From NCBI GenBank assembly GCA_026001225.1, contig BNZQ01000036.1, positions 1 through 18,729 on the forward strand: a stretch of 18,729 nt of DNA. The letters run 5' to 3'. This stretch comes from Clostridia bacterium (lineage in GTDB: Bacteria > Bacillota > Clostridia > Christensenellales > DUVY01). The translations under genes were made by a program, and so were the position numbers. Shown here piece after piece: positions 1 through 7,061 of this stretch (positions are counted from its first letter, which is position 1; every line of letters begins with the position of its first letter). The notes under the pieces are model-generated. The model did not search any database and was not told the DNA's origin. It worked only from the letters and a program-made list of their open reading frames with translations.

Positions 1-2
1 AA

Positions 3-137
3 AAAATTATTGATGATTACCTTTTTAAAAAAAATATACTTCATGCTTATGAAAAGGCATTTCCGATTGACAATAATTCTGCAAATGATTTGCACCCTGA
101 TTTTTATTTGCAAGAACAGGATTTGTACAACTCATAA
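3..137 (+). CDS. C-terminal end of an unidentified protein (5' end outside window)
   Basis: An open frame enters from the left edge and stops at TAA (135-137), giving 44 residues that end in QEQDLYNS. The composition (many Asp, Asn, Leu, Phe and charged residues, no low-complexity) looks like a normal cytosolic C-terminus, and the other two plus-strand frames look less protein-like. I do not recognise the family. The gene converges with the TetR gene on the other strand. The roughly 90 AT-rich bases between the two stop codons show no convincing terminator. Confidence 0.5.
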   Translation, partial: KIIDDYLFKKNILHAYEKAFPIDNNSANDLHPDFYLQEQDLYNS

Positions 138-226
138 GAATGATTAAAGAAAATGAAAAATAATTTTCGCAAAAATCAAACATAGAGCCTAAAAGTAGAT
201 ATTATGGTCATTAAATTCGAAAACAT

Positions 227-838
227 TTATTTTCCGGTCGGTTTGATCAATGACAGCAGCAATAAGCGACATGCTTTCCAAGTTTCGGGAGAGGTTTGCC
301 ATGGGGTACGGATGAGGATCGCGGCGCTGAAACAATGATGAGAAACCAGACTCACCAAAGCTTGTATATTGATCGGTTCGATTCTGCCCAACGCGATCAT
401 GCGTTCCAAAAGAGGCGTATATAGCTTGGCGGGCAGATCAAGAAAGTTTTCCTTTAAAAAAATTTCGCTTGCAGGATCGCTGCGGAGTTTGCGGGCGGCG
501 ATGATGACGATATGATTCAGCGTTTCTTCGATCGGCGGATCGTGCGGATTGTGCGGATCGTAATGAAAGCGGATCCGCGCGAGAATCTCATGCGGTGGGT
601 CGGTTTCCGCCATGCGGAGCAGCGCCGGCATATCTAATTCGGCAAGCTGCCGATGCATACGATAAAACACATAGAACGCTTTCAGCAAATCCTCTTTGGA
701 GGCAAAATGATTATAGATAGAAGCAACCTTGATACCGACGGCCTTCGCAATGTCGCGCATAGAAACATGGCCGTCTCCCCGGTCGGAGAACAGCTTGGCG
801 GCCGTATAAAATATCTTTTCCTTGGTCGAAAGCGCCAT
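227..838 (-). CDS. TetR/AcrR family transcriptional regulator
   Basis: A 203-residue one-domain repressor. Residues about 5-50 form the TetR DNA-binding domain: a first helix (KEKIFYTAAKLFSDRG), then the helix-turn-helix MRDIAKAVGIKVASIYNHFASKE with the family's YxHFxSKExL end. The remaining 150 residues are the helical ligand/dimer domain, which I cannot assign to a ligand. I chose the ATG at 838 because AAAGGAA lies 9 bases upstream; a TTG six codons earlier has no such site. The gene follows the ABC permease on the same strand but has its own promoter, and a near-palindrome in that promoter (883-902) suggests autorepression. The target could be the neighbouring ABC operon or something left of the window. 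Confidence 0.9.
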   Translation of the reverse strand: MALSTKEKIFYTAAKLFSDRGDGHVSMRDIAKAVGIKVASIYNHFASKEDLLKAFYVFYRMHRQLAELDMPALLRMAETDPPHEILARIRFHYDPHNPHDPPIEETLNHIVIIAARKLRSDPASEIFLKENFLDLPAKLYTPLLERMIALGRIEPINIQALVSLVSHHCFSAAILIRTPWQTSPETWKACRLLLLSLIKPTGK

Positions 839-878
839 GCTCAATGTTCCTTTCAAACCGATTTTTGTATTTTCTCAT

Positions 879-907
879 ATATTAACAAGCGGGCACTCGT
901 TAGTCAA
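879..907 (-). promoter_or_regulatory. Promoter of the TetR gene at 227-838
   Basis: Minus strand TTGACT, 17-base spacer, TAATAT. The -35 is good and the -10 only fair. It sits about 40 bases upstream of the ATG. Confidence 0.5.
883..902. promoter_or_regulatory. Probable TetR operator inside the promoter spacer
   Basis: A 20-bp imperfect palindrome with half-sites TAACAAGCG and, on the other strand, TAACGAGTG (7 of 9 matching). It fills the spacer between the -35 and -10 elements, the usual place for a TetR autoregulatory site. Binding by the adjacent regulator is inference. Confidence 0.45.
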
Positions 908-960
908 GGAAAATGAGGGTGATTTTTTTTACATTTCTTGGAAATTTGCACAATAATTAT

Positions 961-995
961 AAAATAGACAAAACTGTCGGTTATTCGACAGTTTT
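961..995 (-). terminator. Terminator hairpin overlapping the permease stop codon
   Basis: A perfect 10-bp stem (AAAACTGTCG at 970-979 with CGACAGTTTT at 986-995) has a 6-base loop that contains the TAA stop of the FtsX-like permease. In the minus-strand transcript the stem is followed by TTTTGTCTATTTT. It is probably the end of the two-gene ABC operon. The U tract is interrupted, so termination may be partial. Confidence 0.55.
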
Positions 996-2873
996 CAGCG
1001 AGCCGAGCATATCGGTTTTGACGATCTTGCGGTACAATGTAGCGTCGACAATCAAGGTCAGAAAGACCGGAACGACGGCGGCGAGAACCCATGCATACCA
1101 TTGAATATCGGCGAGCGCGCCGAACTCTACGAACGTGAAAACAAAATAGATGAACAGGCAGCCCAACGGCAAGCCGAACAAGCATCCGATGAAGGAAAGA
1201 ATCATGATTTCGCGGAAGATGAAGCCCGCGACCTCGGGGGCTTTATAGCCCAAAACCTTGAGCGTGGCGATCTCGCGCTTGCGTTCGGCGATATTAACGT
1301 CGGTCAGATTGTGGACGACCAATACGGCAAGCAGGGCGGCGCAGACGACGATCACGGTCGAGATCAGACTCATGGAGTCCGCCATGCCCGCCATGTCGCC
1401 GTAAGTACCCGCGCCGACGGCGTTGCGCAGGGCAAGGCCGGACAGCACGAGGGCCGTGGAGCCCGCCATCGTGACGACGGCCATAATAAAATGCCGCACA
1501 TAGCGGAAAATATTCCGCAACGTGGATTTATATTTGAATTTCAGTCGTTTCCAAAGGAGCGGTATGCGTTCGAGGAAGATTTTTTTGCCGGCTTTGGGCG
1601 CTTTGTGTTTAAGCAGGGCGGCGGGCTTTTCCCGCAGCATGGACAGGACGGCGTGCGCGGTGACGAGCAGCACGACGGCGATCATGACTCCCGATGCGGA
1701 CAGGCCGAAGGTGAGATCGAATCCGACCGCGTGCGGCAGGGGGTGCAGCAGGCCGACGAAGCCGCCCAAAATGACGGGAGCCAAAATGAGGTCGCCCGCC
1801 GCGATGCCGATCGGACAGCCCGCCAAGCAACCGATCAGCGCGAAGCAAAGGTATTTCCAAAGGATTTTTCCCTTGCCGTAGCCTAACGTTTTATAACAGC
1901 CGATCAGCGGGCGTTCCTCCTCCGCGAGGCGGGTCATCGTCGTGAGGACGACGAGGGCGGCTATACCCACGAAAAAGACGGGGAAGAATAGGGATATGAT
2001 CGTCACTTTGTCGGCGTTGGTTTCGAGAATCGCCGCGCTTTTGTTTTCCCGCAAGGTCAGAAAGACGGGGTCGCCGCCGGCCGCGGTATCGGTTCGACCG
2101 TTTTCGGTTTCGAGAGCGTTTTTCAGCAATCGGATTTTCTCATCGGCGAAATCCCTGTATTTTTTGGAAAAGACCTTGAGGGTCTCCGCACCCGCGAGCC
2201 GGATATACATGTCGGTGACGGGCAGGGGAACGGGGAGGCCGTCGGCCCCGATGGCGACGGCGGGCGTGCAGGCCGTATCGAAATACAGAATCAGAGTCAA
2301 ATCCTTATACTTGTTTTTACCGCCGTCCGCGTCCGGCCCGCTTTCAACCATGCTCGGCTCCCCCTCTTTGGACAGGAGCAGGGGGTTGGCCGCGATTCCG
2401 ACGATCGTCAGGGTTTGTCCGTTGAACGGTACGGCGTCGCCGATCGACCGTTTTTTCAAGCGAATAGATTCCCGTTCGACCAAAATTTCGTCGGCTTTTT
2501 CGGGAAAGCGTCCTTCCGTAACCTCGATTGTGTTGACGGTCAAACTGCGCAGGGGCAGAAAATAGGCGCGCGCGGTTTCGCCGTCGGCCTCCGTGTCGAA
2601 AACCGTGAACGCGAGGGAATCCGCCACGGATTCGTGCGCGGACAAGATAGACCGTTGCCCGTCGGTCAGTCCGAGGGGCGACGCGGATTTGACGACCAAA
2701 TCGGGCGCGGCGCGGTCGGCGTAATACCGATCCGCCGAGGCCTTTAAATTCGGGGCGACCGCCCCCAAGCCCGTGATGAAGCCGATCCCCAAGCCGACGA
2801 TCGCGACGATGGCCAACAAGCGGGCGATATTGCTTTTTAGCATACGGAATACGGTTTTTTTGTAAGCTTTCAC
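981..2873 (-). CDS. FtsX-like ABC transporter permease
   Basis: A 630-residue membrane protein with the duplicated FtsX layout: one N-terminal membrane helix (about residues 14-38), a large extracytoplasmic domain (about 40-285), three helices (about 289-412), a basic cytoplasmic linker, then four more helices (about 462-613). Each half ends in the FtsX-type core, and the cytoplasmic LATLKVLGYKAPEV segment is the typical coupling region. The start is GTG at 2873 with GAGGAA about 8 bases upstream; there is no better ATG. It lies 39 bases after the ATPase gene and forms an operon with it. Such pairs are usually exporters of peptides, drugs or lipoproteins, or act as mechanotransmitters. The substrate cannot be read from the sequence. 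Confidence 0.9.
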   Translation of the reverse strand: MKAYKKTVFRMLKSNIARLLAIVAIVGLGIGFITGLGAVAPNLKASADRYYADRAAPDLVVKSASPLGLTDGQRSILSAHESVADSLAFTVFDTEADGETARAYFLPLRSLTVNTIEVTEGRFPEKADEILVERESIRLKKRSIGDAVPFNGQTLTIVGIAANPLLLSKEGEPSMVESGPDADGGKNKYKDLTLILYFDTACTPAVAIGADGLPVPLPVTDMYIRLAGAETLKVFSKKYRDFADEKIRLLKNALETENGRTDTAAGGDPVFLTLRENKSAAILETNADKVTIISLFFPVFFVGIAALVVLTTMTRLAEEERPLIGCYKTLGYGKGKILWKYLCFALIGCLAGCPIGIAAGDLILAPVILGGFVGLLHPLPHAVGFDLTFGLSASGVMIAVVLLVTAHAVLSMLREKPAALLKHKAPKAGKKIFLERIPLLWKRLKFKYKSTLRNIFRYVRHFIMAVVTMAGSTALVLSGLALRNAVGAGTYGDMAGMADSMSLISTVIVVCAALLAVLVVHNLTDVNIAERKREIATLKVLGYKAPEVAGFIFREIMILSFIGCLFGLPLGCLFIYFVFTFVEFGALADIQWYAWVLAAVVPVFLTLIVDATLYRKIVKTDMLGSLKTVE

Positions 2874-2912
2874 GGATACTTTCCTCGTCGTTTTATCGGA
2901 TATTGAATAGGC

Positions 2913-3620
2913 TTACCACTCTATATCCTCGATATTCTGCGGATTCGCGTTCGTTTCGATTTTTTCCGCCCTGCCATTTTTGATATAGACGACGCGGTCG
3001 GCCATCGCCCTTAACGCGCCGTTGTGCGTGACGACGACGACGGTCTTTTTTTCGGCCCTACACATATCGCGCAGGAGCTTCAAAACCATTTTGCCCGTGT
3101 TGTAGTCCAACGCGCCGGTTGGTTCGTCGCACAGCAGGATTTTAGGGTTTTTGGCGATCGCCCGCGCGATGGATACGCGCTGCTGCTCGCCGCCGGACAG
3201 TTGGGAGGGGAAGCTGTCTATCCGGTGGGCAAGGCCGACCTTTTCCAAAATATCGCGGGGTGACAGGGCGTTTTTGCAAATTTCGACGGCCAATTCTATG
3301 TTTTCAAGGGCGGTCAGATTGGGCATCAAATTATAGAATTGAAACACAAAGCCCACGTCGTTGCGCCGGTACAGGGTCAGCTGTTTTTCGTTGAGGCGCG
3401 CCAAACTCCGTCCGTCCACGCGGATATCGCCGCCCGTCAGGGTGTCCATGCCGCCGAGCATGTTCAGGAGCGTGGATTTGCCCGCGCCGCTCGGCCCTAA
3501 TATGACGGTGAACTCGCCCTCGTTCATGCAAAAGGACAGGCCGTCCACCGCGCGCACGGCGTTGGCTCCGGCGGCGAAGGTCTTGACGACTTCGTTTATT
3601 TCGACATAAGACCGATTCAT
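2913..3620 (-). CDS. ABC transporter ATP-binding protein (MacB/LolD type)
   Basis: A 235-residue ATPase with all motifs in place: Walker [10 protein letters not shown] (about residues 42-50), Q-loop [15 protein letters not shown], signature [14 protein letters not shown], Walker [13 protein letters not shown] and switch histidine VVVTHN. The [12 protein letters not shown] and DEPTGALD wording is typical of the LolD/MacB/FtsE branch that powers FtsX-type permeases, and such a permease follows directly. The ATG at 3620 has AGGAGG 11 bases upstream. Transcription probably starts at the divergent promoter near 3718-3746, shared with the TetR gene at 3879, so the operon is likely de-repressed by a ligand of that regulator. 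Confidence 0.93.
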   Translation of the reverse strand: MNRSYVEINEVVKTFAAGANAVRAVDGLSFCMNEGEFTVILGPSGAGKSTLLNMLGGMDTLTGGDIRVDGRSLARLNEKQLTLYRRNDVGFVFQFYNLMPNLTALENIELAVEICKNALSPRDILEKVGLAHRIDSFPSQLSGGEQQRVSIARAIAKNPKILLCDEPTGALDYNTGKMVLKLLRDMCRAEKKTVVVVTHNGALRAMADRVVYIKNGRAEKIETNANPQNIEDIEW

Positions 3621-3672
3621 GAGTATTTTGCCCTCCTGTCGTTAATTGGCCACACCTTTTCGTTGCAAATGC

Positions 3673-3701
3673 TTGACAAGTTATGATTTTATTGATACAC
3701 T
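3673..3701 (+). promoter_or_regulatory. Promoter of the TetR gene at 3879-4448
   Basis: TTGACA (3673-3678), 17-base spacer, TACACT (3696-3701). The -10 lies inside the 16-bp palindrome at 3693-3708. Confidence 0.6.
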
Positions 3702-3718
3702 TGTATCATCTGATATCA
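3693..3718. promoter_or_regulatory. Shared operator region between divergent promoters
   Basis: A 16-bp palindrome TGATACA-CT-TGTATCA (3693-3708) is followed two bases later by a second perfect palindrome TGATATCA (3711-3718). The first covers the rightward -10; the second touches the leftward -10 and start point. Bound protein would block both the TetR gene and the ABC operon. The adjacent TetR protein is the natural candidate. Confidence 0.6.
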
Positions 3719-3746
3719 GTCTATTACATAATTATCAATTTGTCAA
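3718..3746 (-). promoter_or_regulatory. Promoter of the ABC ATPase-permease operon
   Basis: Minus strand TTGACA (3746-3741), 17-base spacer, TAGACT (3723-3718). It faces away from the promoter at 3673-3701, leaving about 100 bases of leader before the ATPase ATG. Confidence 0.5.
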
Positions 3747-3878
3747 TATTGCCGCCGATACAAATTCGCGCGGACTGTACGATAAATCGACACACGGAGA
3801 GGATTTTTGCAGGATAATAAACGAACGGTGAGAATAAATATTGGGTTTGACAAAAATTCGACAAAAAAAGAAGGGAAC

Positions 3879-4448
3879 ATGAAAACGACGAAAACGGATC
3901 ATCGCTCGCGCTATACGCAGATGACGGTCAGGGAAGGGCTGTTGAAGCTGTTGTTGTTAAAGCCGCTGAACAAGATCGGCGTAGCGGAGGTGTGCGCCGT
4001 CGCGGGGATCAACCGCGGGACGTTCTACAATCATTTTTACGACGTATTTGACGTGTACGAAAGTATCGAATCGGGGTTTTACGAGGCCGTAAAGGACAAG
4101 CTCGAAGGCATGAAGATTTACGAGTTCGATAAGCTGTTTTATAAAGAAATCCTGTTGGTGATCTATAAAAACACGGACTTGGTGCGCGTCATCCTCAAAT
4201 CCCTGCCGGGCAACGAGTTTCTGAAACGCATCATCGTATTCGTCAAGGACAAATTCGTCAAGGAGTGGTCGGAAAACCGCAAGGATATCCCCTTGCCGAT
4301 GCTCGAACAGGTTTTTTCCTATTCGGCTAACGGCGCGATCGGCTTGATTTCGGATTGGGTGATATCGGGCATGACGCGCCCCCTTGACGAGTTGTCAGAC
4401 CTGATCGGCAAACTGAACGGAGCCGTCCTGGCGGTCATGACGCGATAA
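3879..4448 (+). CDS. TetR family regulator, divergent from the ABC operon
   Basis: A 189-residue protein. An N-terminal helix (YTQMTVREGLLKLLLLKPLNKI) leads to the helix-turn-helix IGVAEVCAVAGINRGTFYNHFYDVFDVYES, with the TetR FYxHFxD signature. The short C-terminal part resembles the TetR_C_8-type domain common in Bacillota. I chose the ATG at 3879 because AGAAGGGA sits just upstream; a TTG 24 codons earlier lacks a ribosome site and would add a low-quality extension. Divergent position and two palindromes between the genes make it the probable local regulator of the ABC exporter, with autoregulation. Confidence 0.9.
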   Translation: MKTTKTDHRSRYTQMTVREGLLKLLLLKPLNKIGVAEVCAVAGINRGTFYNHFYDVFDVYESIESGFYEAVKDKLEGMKIYEFDKLFYKEILLVIYKNTDLVRVILKSLPGNEFLKRIIVFVKDKFVKEWSENRKDIPLPMLEQVFSYSANGAIGLISDWVISGMTRPLDELSDLIGKLNGAVLAVMTR

Positions 4449-4493
4449 TCCGAGAGTGGACAATTCGCGTTGATGCCTTTATCAAACTGCGGA

Positions 4494-4535
4494 CGGATTT
4501 TCGGTCATTTACGCAAGTAAACTCCCTCAAATCCG
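4494..4535. terminator. Structured convergent spacer, possible bidirectional terminator
   Basis: Between the convergent TetR (ends 4448) and flavodiiron (ends 4610) genes, CGGATTT (4494-4500) pairs with AAATCCG (4529-4535) around an inner hairpin TTTAC-gcaa-GTAAA (4508-4521), followed by CCTTGTTTTCC. Position fits a terminator, but the outer stem is short and distant and the U tract is poor. Confidence 0.3.
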
Positions 4536-4609
4536 CCTTGTTTTCCTCGCCTGAATGCGAATTCTCTCACTCTCGTGCCCGCAATCACCTTTCTTTGTCC
4601 ACTCCTTAA

Positions 4610-5827
4610 TCAGCCGATCGATTGAACGAGCGCGCCCGCCAATGCGTCTAAATCCCGCAGTTGCTCCTCTTTTAACGCGGACTTGATCGTGAGCGTTTCT
4701 CCGACGAGCGTGATATTCTTCATCGCCGCCAATTTCTCTTTGATTAAATTTCCCGCGGCGGGGGCCCACGAGCCGTTCTCTATGACGGCGACGGGGCGGT
4801 TTTGAAGATTGTGAGCTTTCAGCTCGTTCAACAGTGTTTCCATCGCGCCGAAAATACCCATGTTGTAGGTGACCGAAGCGAACACCAAAACCTTACAGCG
4901 GAACGCCTCGGCGACAAGGTGGGAAAAATGCGCGGCGGAAACGTCGTAAACCGCGACGCCGCGCGCGCCCTTTTCGGTGATTTTGCGCGCTAAAATATCG
5001 GCGGCGGCTTCGGTGTGTCCGTAAATCGAAGCGTAGAAGATCGCGACGGTATTATCCTCCGGCTGATACGCGCTCCATTTTTTGTATTTATCGACGTACC
5101 AACCGATATCTTTGCGCCACAGCGGACCGTGCAAGGGGCACAGAGCTTGAACATCCAATCCCTCGGCCTTTTTCAGCAACGCTTGAACCTGCGGGCCATA
5201 CTTGCCGACGATATTCGCATAGTAGCGGCGGGCGTCGGACAGGAAATCCCGTTCGAAGTCGTATTCGTCGGCGTACAGGCCGCCGGACAGCGCGCCAAAC
5301 GCGCCGAACGCGTCGGCGGAATACAGCGTTTTGGTGAGGGAATCGTAGGTGACCATGACCTCCGGCCAATGTACCATGGGCGCGGTATAGAACGAAAACG
5401 TGTGCTTTCCGGTTTTTAGGGTGTCGCCCTCTTGCACGATACGGGCGCGCGCGGTCAAATCGAGACCGGTAAACTGTGAGATCAAGGCGGCCGTTTTGGT
5501 GTTGCCGACGACGCAAACGGCGGGATATCGCCGGATCAATTCGGACAGCAGGGCGCAGTGGTCAGGTTCGGCGTGATTGACGATCACGTAATCGAGCGGG
5601 CGGGGGGAGCCGTTCGCATTTTTGAGAAGGTATTCGAGATTCTCAAAAAACGCCGCGCTCACGCTCTCGTCGGCGGCGTCGAGCAGGACGGTTTTTTCGT
5701 CGAGCACGAGATAGGCATTATAGGACACGCCGCGCGGTATGGGGAACGCGTTTTCAAACAGCGCGAGCCGCCGGTCCGAGCAACCGACATAGTATGTGTT
5801 TTTCGCGATTTCTTTGCATTGATGCAT
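4610..5827 (-). CDS. Class A flavodiiron protein (A-type flavoprotein, O2/NO reductase)
   Basis: A 405-residue two-domain enzyme. The N-terminal metallo-beta-lactamase-like domain carries the di-iron ligands H85-x-E87-x-D89-H90, H153 (in APMVHWPE), D172 (in YSADAFG) and a later His in CPLHGPLW. The C-terminal flavodoxin domain binds FMN through FYASIYGHTE. The enzyme reduces O2 to water and/or NO to N2O in the cytoplasm, with electrons from rubredoxin, which is encoded just upstream. I chose the ATG at 5827 because MHQCKEIAKNTYYVG and the following DRRLALFEN align with known family starts. Its ribosome site is weak: AAAGGA lies 16 bases away, next to the rubredoxin stop, so translational coupling is possible. 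Confidence 0.93.
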   Translation of the reverse strand: MHQCKEIAKNTYYVGCSDRRLALFENAFPIPRGVSYNAYLVLDEKTVLLDAADESVSAAFFENLEYLLKNANGSPRPLDYVIVNHAEPDHCALLSELIRRYPAVCVVGNTKTAALISQFTGLDLTARARIVQEGDTLKTGKHTFSFYTAPMVHWPEVMVTYDSLTKTLYSADAFGAFGALSGGLYADEYDFERDFLSDARRYYANIVGKYGPQVQALLKKAEGLDVQALCPLHGPLWRKDIGWYVDKYKKWSAYQPEDNTVAIFYASIYGHTEAAADILARKITEKGARGVAVYDVSAAHFSHLVAEAFRCKVLVFASVTYNMGIFGAMETLLNELKAHNLQNRPVAVIENGSWAPAAGNLIKEKLAAMKNITLVGETLTIKSALKEEQLRDLDALAGALVQSIG

Positions 5828-5850
5828 ACGATAAAGACGCAAATCCTTTA

Positions 5851-6009
5851 TTATTTTTCGGTGAATTGTTCTTTGCCCGCGCCGCACAGCGGGCAGGTCC
5901 AACCGGCGGGCAGCTTTTCAAACGGGGTGCCGGGCTTTACGCCTTTATCGGGGTCGCCCGCGGCGGGGTCGTATGTATAGCCGCATAACGGACATTCGTA
6001 TTGTTTCAT
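5851..6009 (-). CDS. Rubredoxin
   Basis: A 52-residue iron-sulfur electron carrier. Cysteines in CPLCGY (6 and 9) and CPLCGA (39 and 42) form the single Fe(Cys)4 site. The middle [25 protein letters not shown] is the classical rubredoxin pattern. The start is ATG at 6009 with AAGGAG about 9 bases upstream. It ends 23 bases before the flavodiiron start, so the two form an electron-donor/terminal-reductase operon against oxygen or nitric oxide. There is no obvious promoter in the 48 bases between it and the tRNA remnant. Originally it was probably reached by transcription from upstream; now the outward promoter at 6161-6189 reads into it. Confidence 0.95.
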   Translation of the reverse strand: MKQYECPLCGYTYDPAAGDPDKGVKPGTPFEKLPAGWTCPLCGAGKEQFTEK

Positions 6010-6056
6010 GGTGGGTACTCCTTTTTTTGGTTATTGAAACGCTTATTTTTAAAAAT

Positions 6057-6109
6057 TGGTGCGAGAGACGGGACTTGAACCCGTACGGATTTCTCCACAT
6101 GCCCCTCAA
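6057..6109 (-). other. tRNA-Leu(GAG) 3' remnant: element attachment site junction
   Basis: Read on the minus strand: anticodon loop TTGAGGG (6109-6103), anticodon-stem strand GCATG, a short variable arm (TGGAGAAATCC), T stem-loop ACGGG-TTCAAGT-CCCGT (6084-6068), acceptor strand CTCTCGC (6067-6061), discriminator A and encoded CCA (6059-6057). The 5' half, which would begin GCGAGAG and carry the D arm and CATGC stem strand, is absent; upstream sequence is unrelated AT-rich DNA. This is the duplicated 3' end left when an element recombines at the anticodon loop of a tRNA gene. An intact copy should lie at the other end of the element. Leucine identity rests on the GAG loop, long variable arm and TTCAAGT loop. 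Confidence 0.75.
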
Positions 6110-6146
6110 AAACGCTCAAAATCAAATAAACTATTAAACTTCACTA

Positions 6147-6156
6147 CCTATATAGG
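6147..6156. promoter_or_regulatory. Palindrome at the start point of the outward promoter
   Basis: CCTATATAGG, a perfect 10-bp palindrome covering the predicted start of the outward transcript. Its CTATATAG core recurs at the start of the RNA promoter near 9945-9952. It may be an operator. Confidence 0.35.
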
Positions 6157-6160
6157 AAAT

Positions 6161-6189
6161 ATTATATAGTTTTTCTTTTGTGTTGTCAA
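6161..6189 (-). promoter_or_regulatory. Perfect consensus promoter pointing out of the element
   Basis: Minus strand TTGACA (6189-6184), exactly 17 bases, TATAAT (6166-6161). No element gene lies between it and the junction. Its transcript would start near 6154, pass through the tRNA remnant and reach rubredoxin (ATG at 6009). In an excised circle it would instead fire into genes at the other element end. Confidence 0.75.
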
Positions 6190-6244
6190 CAATTTTAAAC
6201 AACTTTTTGTGCGGAATACAATGAAAGCGATGTGGAATTATGCT

Positions 6245-6568
6245 TTATGCCGTGATATACTCGTATAGCCCCGCTTTCTGTAACATTGCAGGGTCAGTAT
6301 TTAACAACTCGATTAAGCGACTGGATGGGCCGCTCGGAATATTTTTACCACTTTCCCATGCTTCTACTGTTTTTGGCGATACGCCTAAAATATCGGCAAA
6401 AGTCCTTTGGCCGATCTTCAACCTTAACCGAAGCTGCCTTATATCTTCGGCGTTAAATATCTTTATATCCGCGACAGTAACGCGCGTGGTTTTCAGGGTC
6501 ATTTGGCCTTTCGTATATGCCACCGCTTCTTCTAATCCTTGCAATATACCTTTTTCAACATTGTTCAT
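6245..6568 (-). CDS. HigA-like antitoxin (XRE family)
   Basis: A 107-residue antitoxin with a C-terminal helix-turn-helix: IRQLRLRLKIGQRTFADILGVSPKTVEAWESGKNIPSG, where QRTFADILGVS and TVEAWESG are the two DNA-contacting helices, as in HigA/MqsA-type antitoxins. I chose the second ATG (6568) because GGAGG is 9 bases upstream of it but only 3 from the ATG at 6574. This start gives a 4-base ATGA overlap with the toxin stop, so the genes are translationally coupled. The order is toxin first, antitoxin second, as in higBA. It should neutralise the toxin and repress the promoter at 6928-6956. Confidence 0.85.
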   Translation of the reverse strand: MNNVEKGILQGLEEAVAYTKGQMTLKTTRVTVADIKIFNAEDIRQLRLRLKIGQRTFADILGVSPKTVEAWESGKNIPSGPSSRLIELLNTDPAMLQKAGLYEYITA

Positions 6569-6918
6569 TTCCATACGCCTCCTTTTAATTGTTTTTCAAG
6601 CACCTCTATGTAGGTTTTAAACCGTTCCCTTGCCTCCGGTGACAGATCGTCCGTTTCGCTTTTAGCGTAGGCATAGATAAGAAAAGTTATGCCGTAGTTC
6701 TCAAAGTCTGCATAGATTAACCTTATGCCGCCACTTTTACCTTTGCCACGAAAAGCGAGCCGAATTTTTCTTAATCCTCCCGTTCCTTGTATGACGGGTG
6801 CTGCTTTCGGATCGTCCAACAACTTGTTTTGCACTTCGGATAAGTCGTAATCTGACAATCCTAAACGTTCCCATTGTTTATCAAACTCTTTCGTGTGTAC
6901 GAATAATCTGCTTTCCAT
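6565..6918 (-). CDS. RelE/HigB-family toxin
   Basis: A 117-residue basic protein with the RelE/HigB-2 pattern: KEFDKQWERLGLSDYDLSEVQ, then the core GLRKIRLAFRGKGKSGGIRLIY, FLIYAYAKSETDDLSPEARERF. Family members are ribosome-dependent mRNA endonucleases; K and R residues of the GKGKSGGIR strand usually contact RNA. The ATG at 6918 fits the family start but has no Shine-Dalgarno sequence. The promoter -10 is so close that the message would have a leader of only 3-4 bases. Together with the downstream HigA-like gene it is a type II toxin-antitoxin module that probably stabilises the element. Confidence 0.85.
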   Translation of the reverse strand: MESRLFVHTKEFDKQWERLGLSDYDLSEVQNKLLDDPKAAPVIQGTGGLRKIRLAFRGKGKSGGIRLIYADFENYGITFLIYAYAKSETDDLSPEARERFKTYIEVLEKQLKGGVWK

Positions 6919-6927
6919 TGCTTTAAT

Positions 6928-6956
6928 AGTATACCCTATTCAATAGGATGTGTCAA
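6928..6956 (-). promoter_or_regulatory. Promoter and operator of the HigB/HigA-like pair
   Basis: Minus strand TTGACA (6956-6951), 17 bases, TATACT (6933-6928), nearly ideal. The spacer holds the palindrome CCTATT-c-AATAGG (6935-6947), the expected antitoxin operator. The predicted start is at 6921-6922, only 3-4 bases before the toxin ATG. Confidence 0.8.
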
Positions 6957-7011
6957 GTGTTTCATAAAAAATTCTCAAAGATCGAATTTTACGAATTTTA
7001 CAACCTTGCCC

Positions 7012-7051
7012 GTATAGACGTCTATATGTCTATACGTATAGACGTCTATAC
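7012..7051. repeat. Octamer array 1 (five units), after the integrase stop
   Basis: Five unspaced octamers: GTATAGAC, GTCTATAT, GTCTATAC, GTATAGAC, GTCTATAC, i.e. orientation F R R F R with one base change. CCC and GGG flank it, giving an almost palindromic 46-bp block. It starts 10 bases after the integrase stop and ends upstream of the HigB/HigA promoter. Its 40 core bases are identical to array 4 in front of parA. Confidence 0.95.
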
Positions 7052-7061
7052 GGGGCCACCG

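Noticed and set aside
1101..1886. 261-codon plus-strand frame opposite the permease
   Set aside because: Shadow of the FtsX-like gene in GC-rich DNA: Gln/Asp/Gly-rich composition, no ribosome site, no family resemblance.
6147..6156. CCTATATAGG as a member of the octamer family
   Set aside because: It lacks the GTATAGAC unit and tandem structure; only the CTATA core is shared.
6057..6160. Complete tRNA gene
   Set aside because: Only the part from anticodon loop to CCA is present; no D arm or 5' acceptor strand complementary to CTCTCGC is found upstream.
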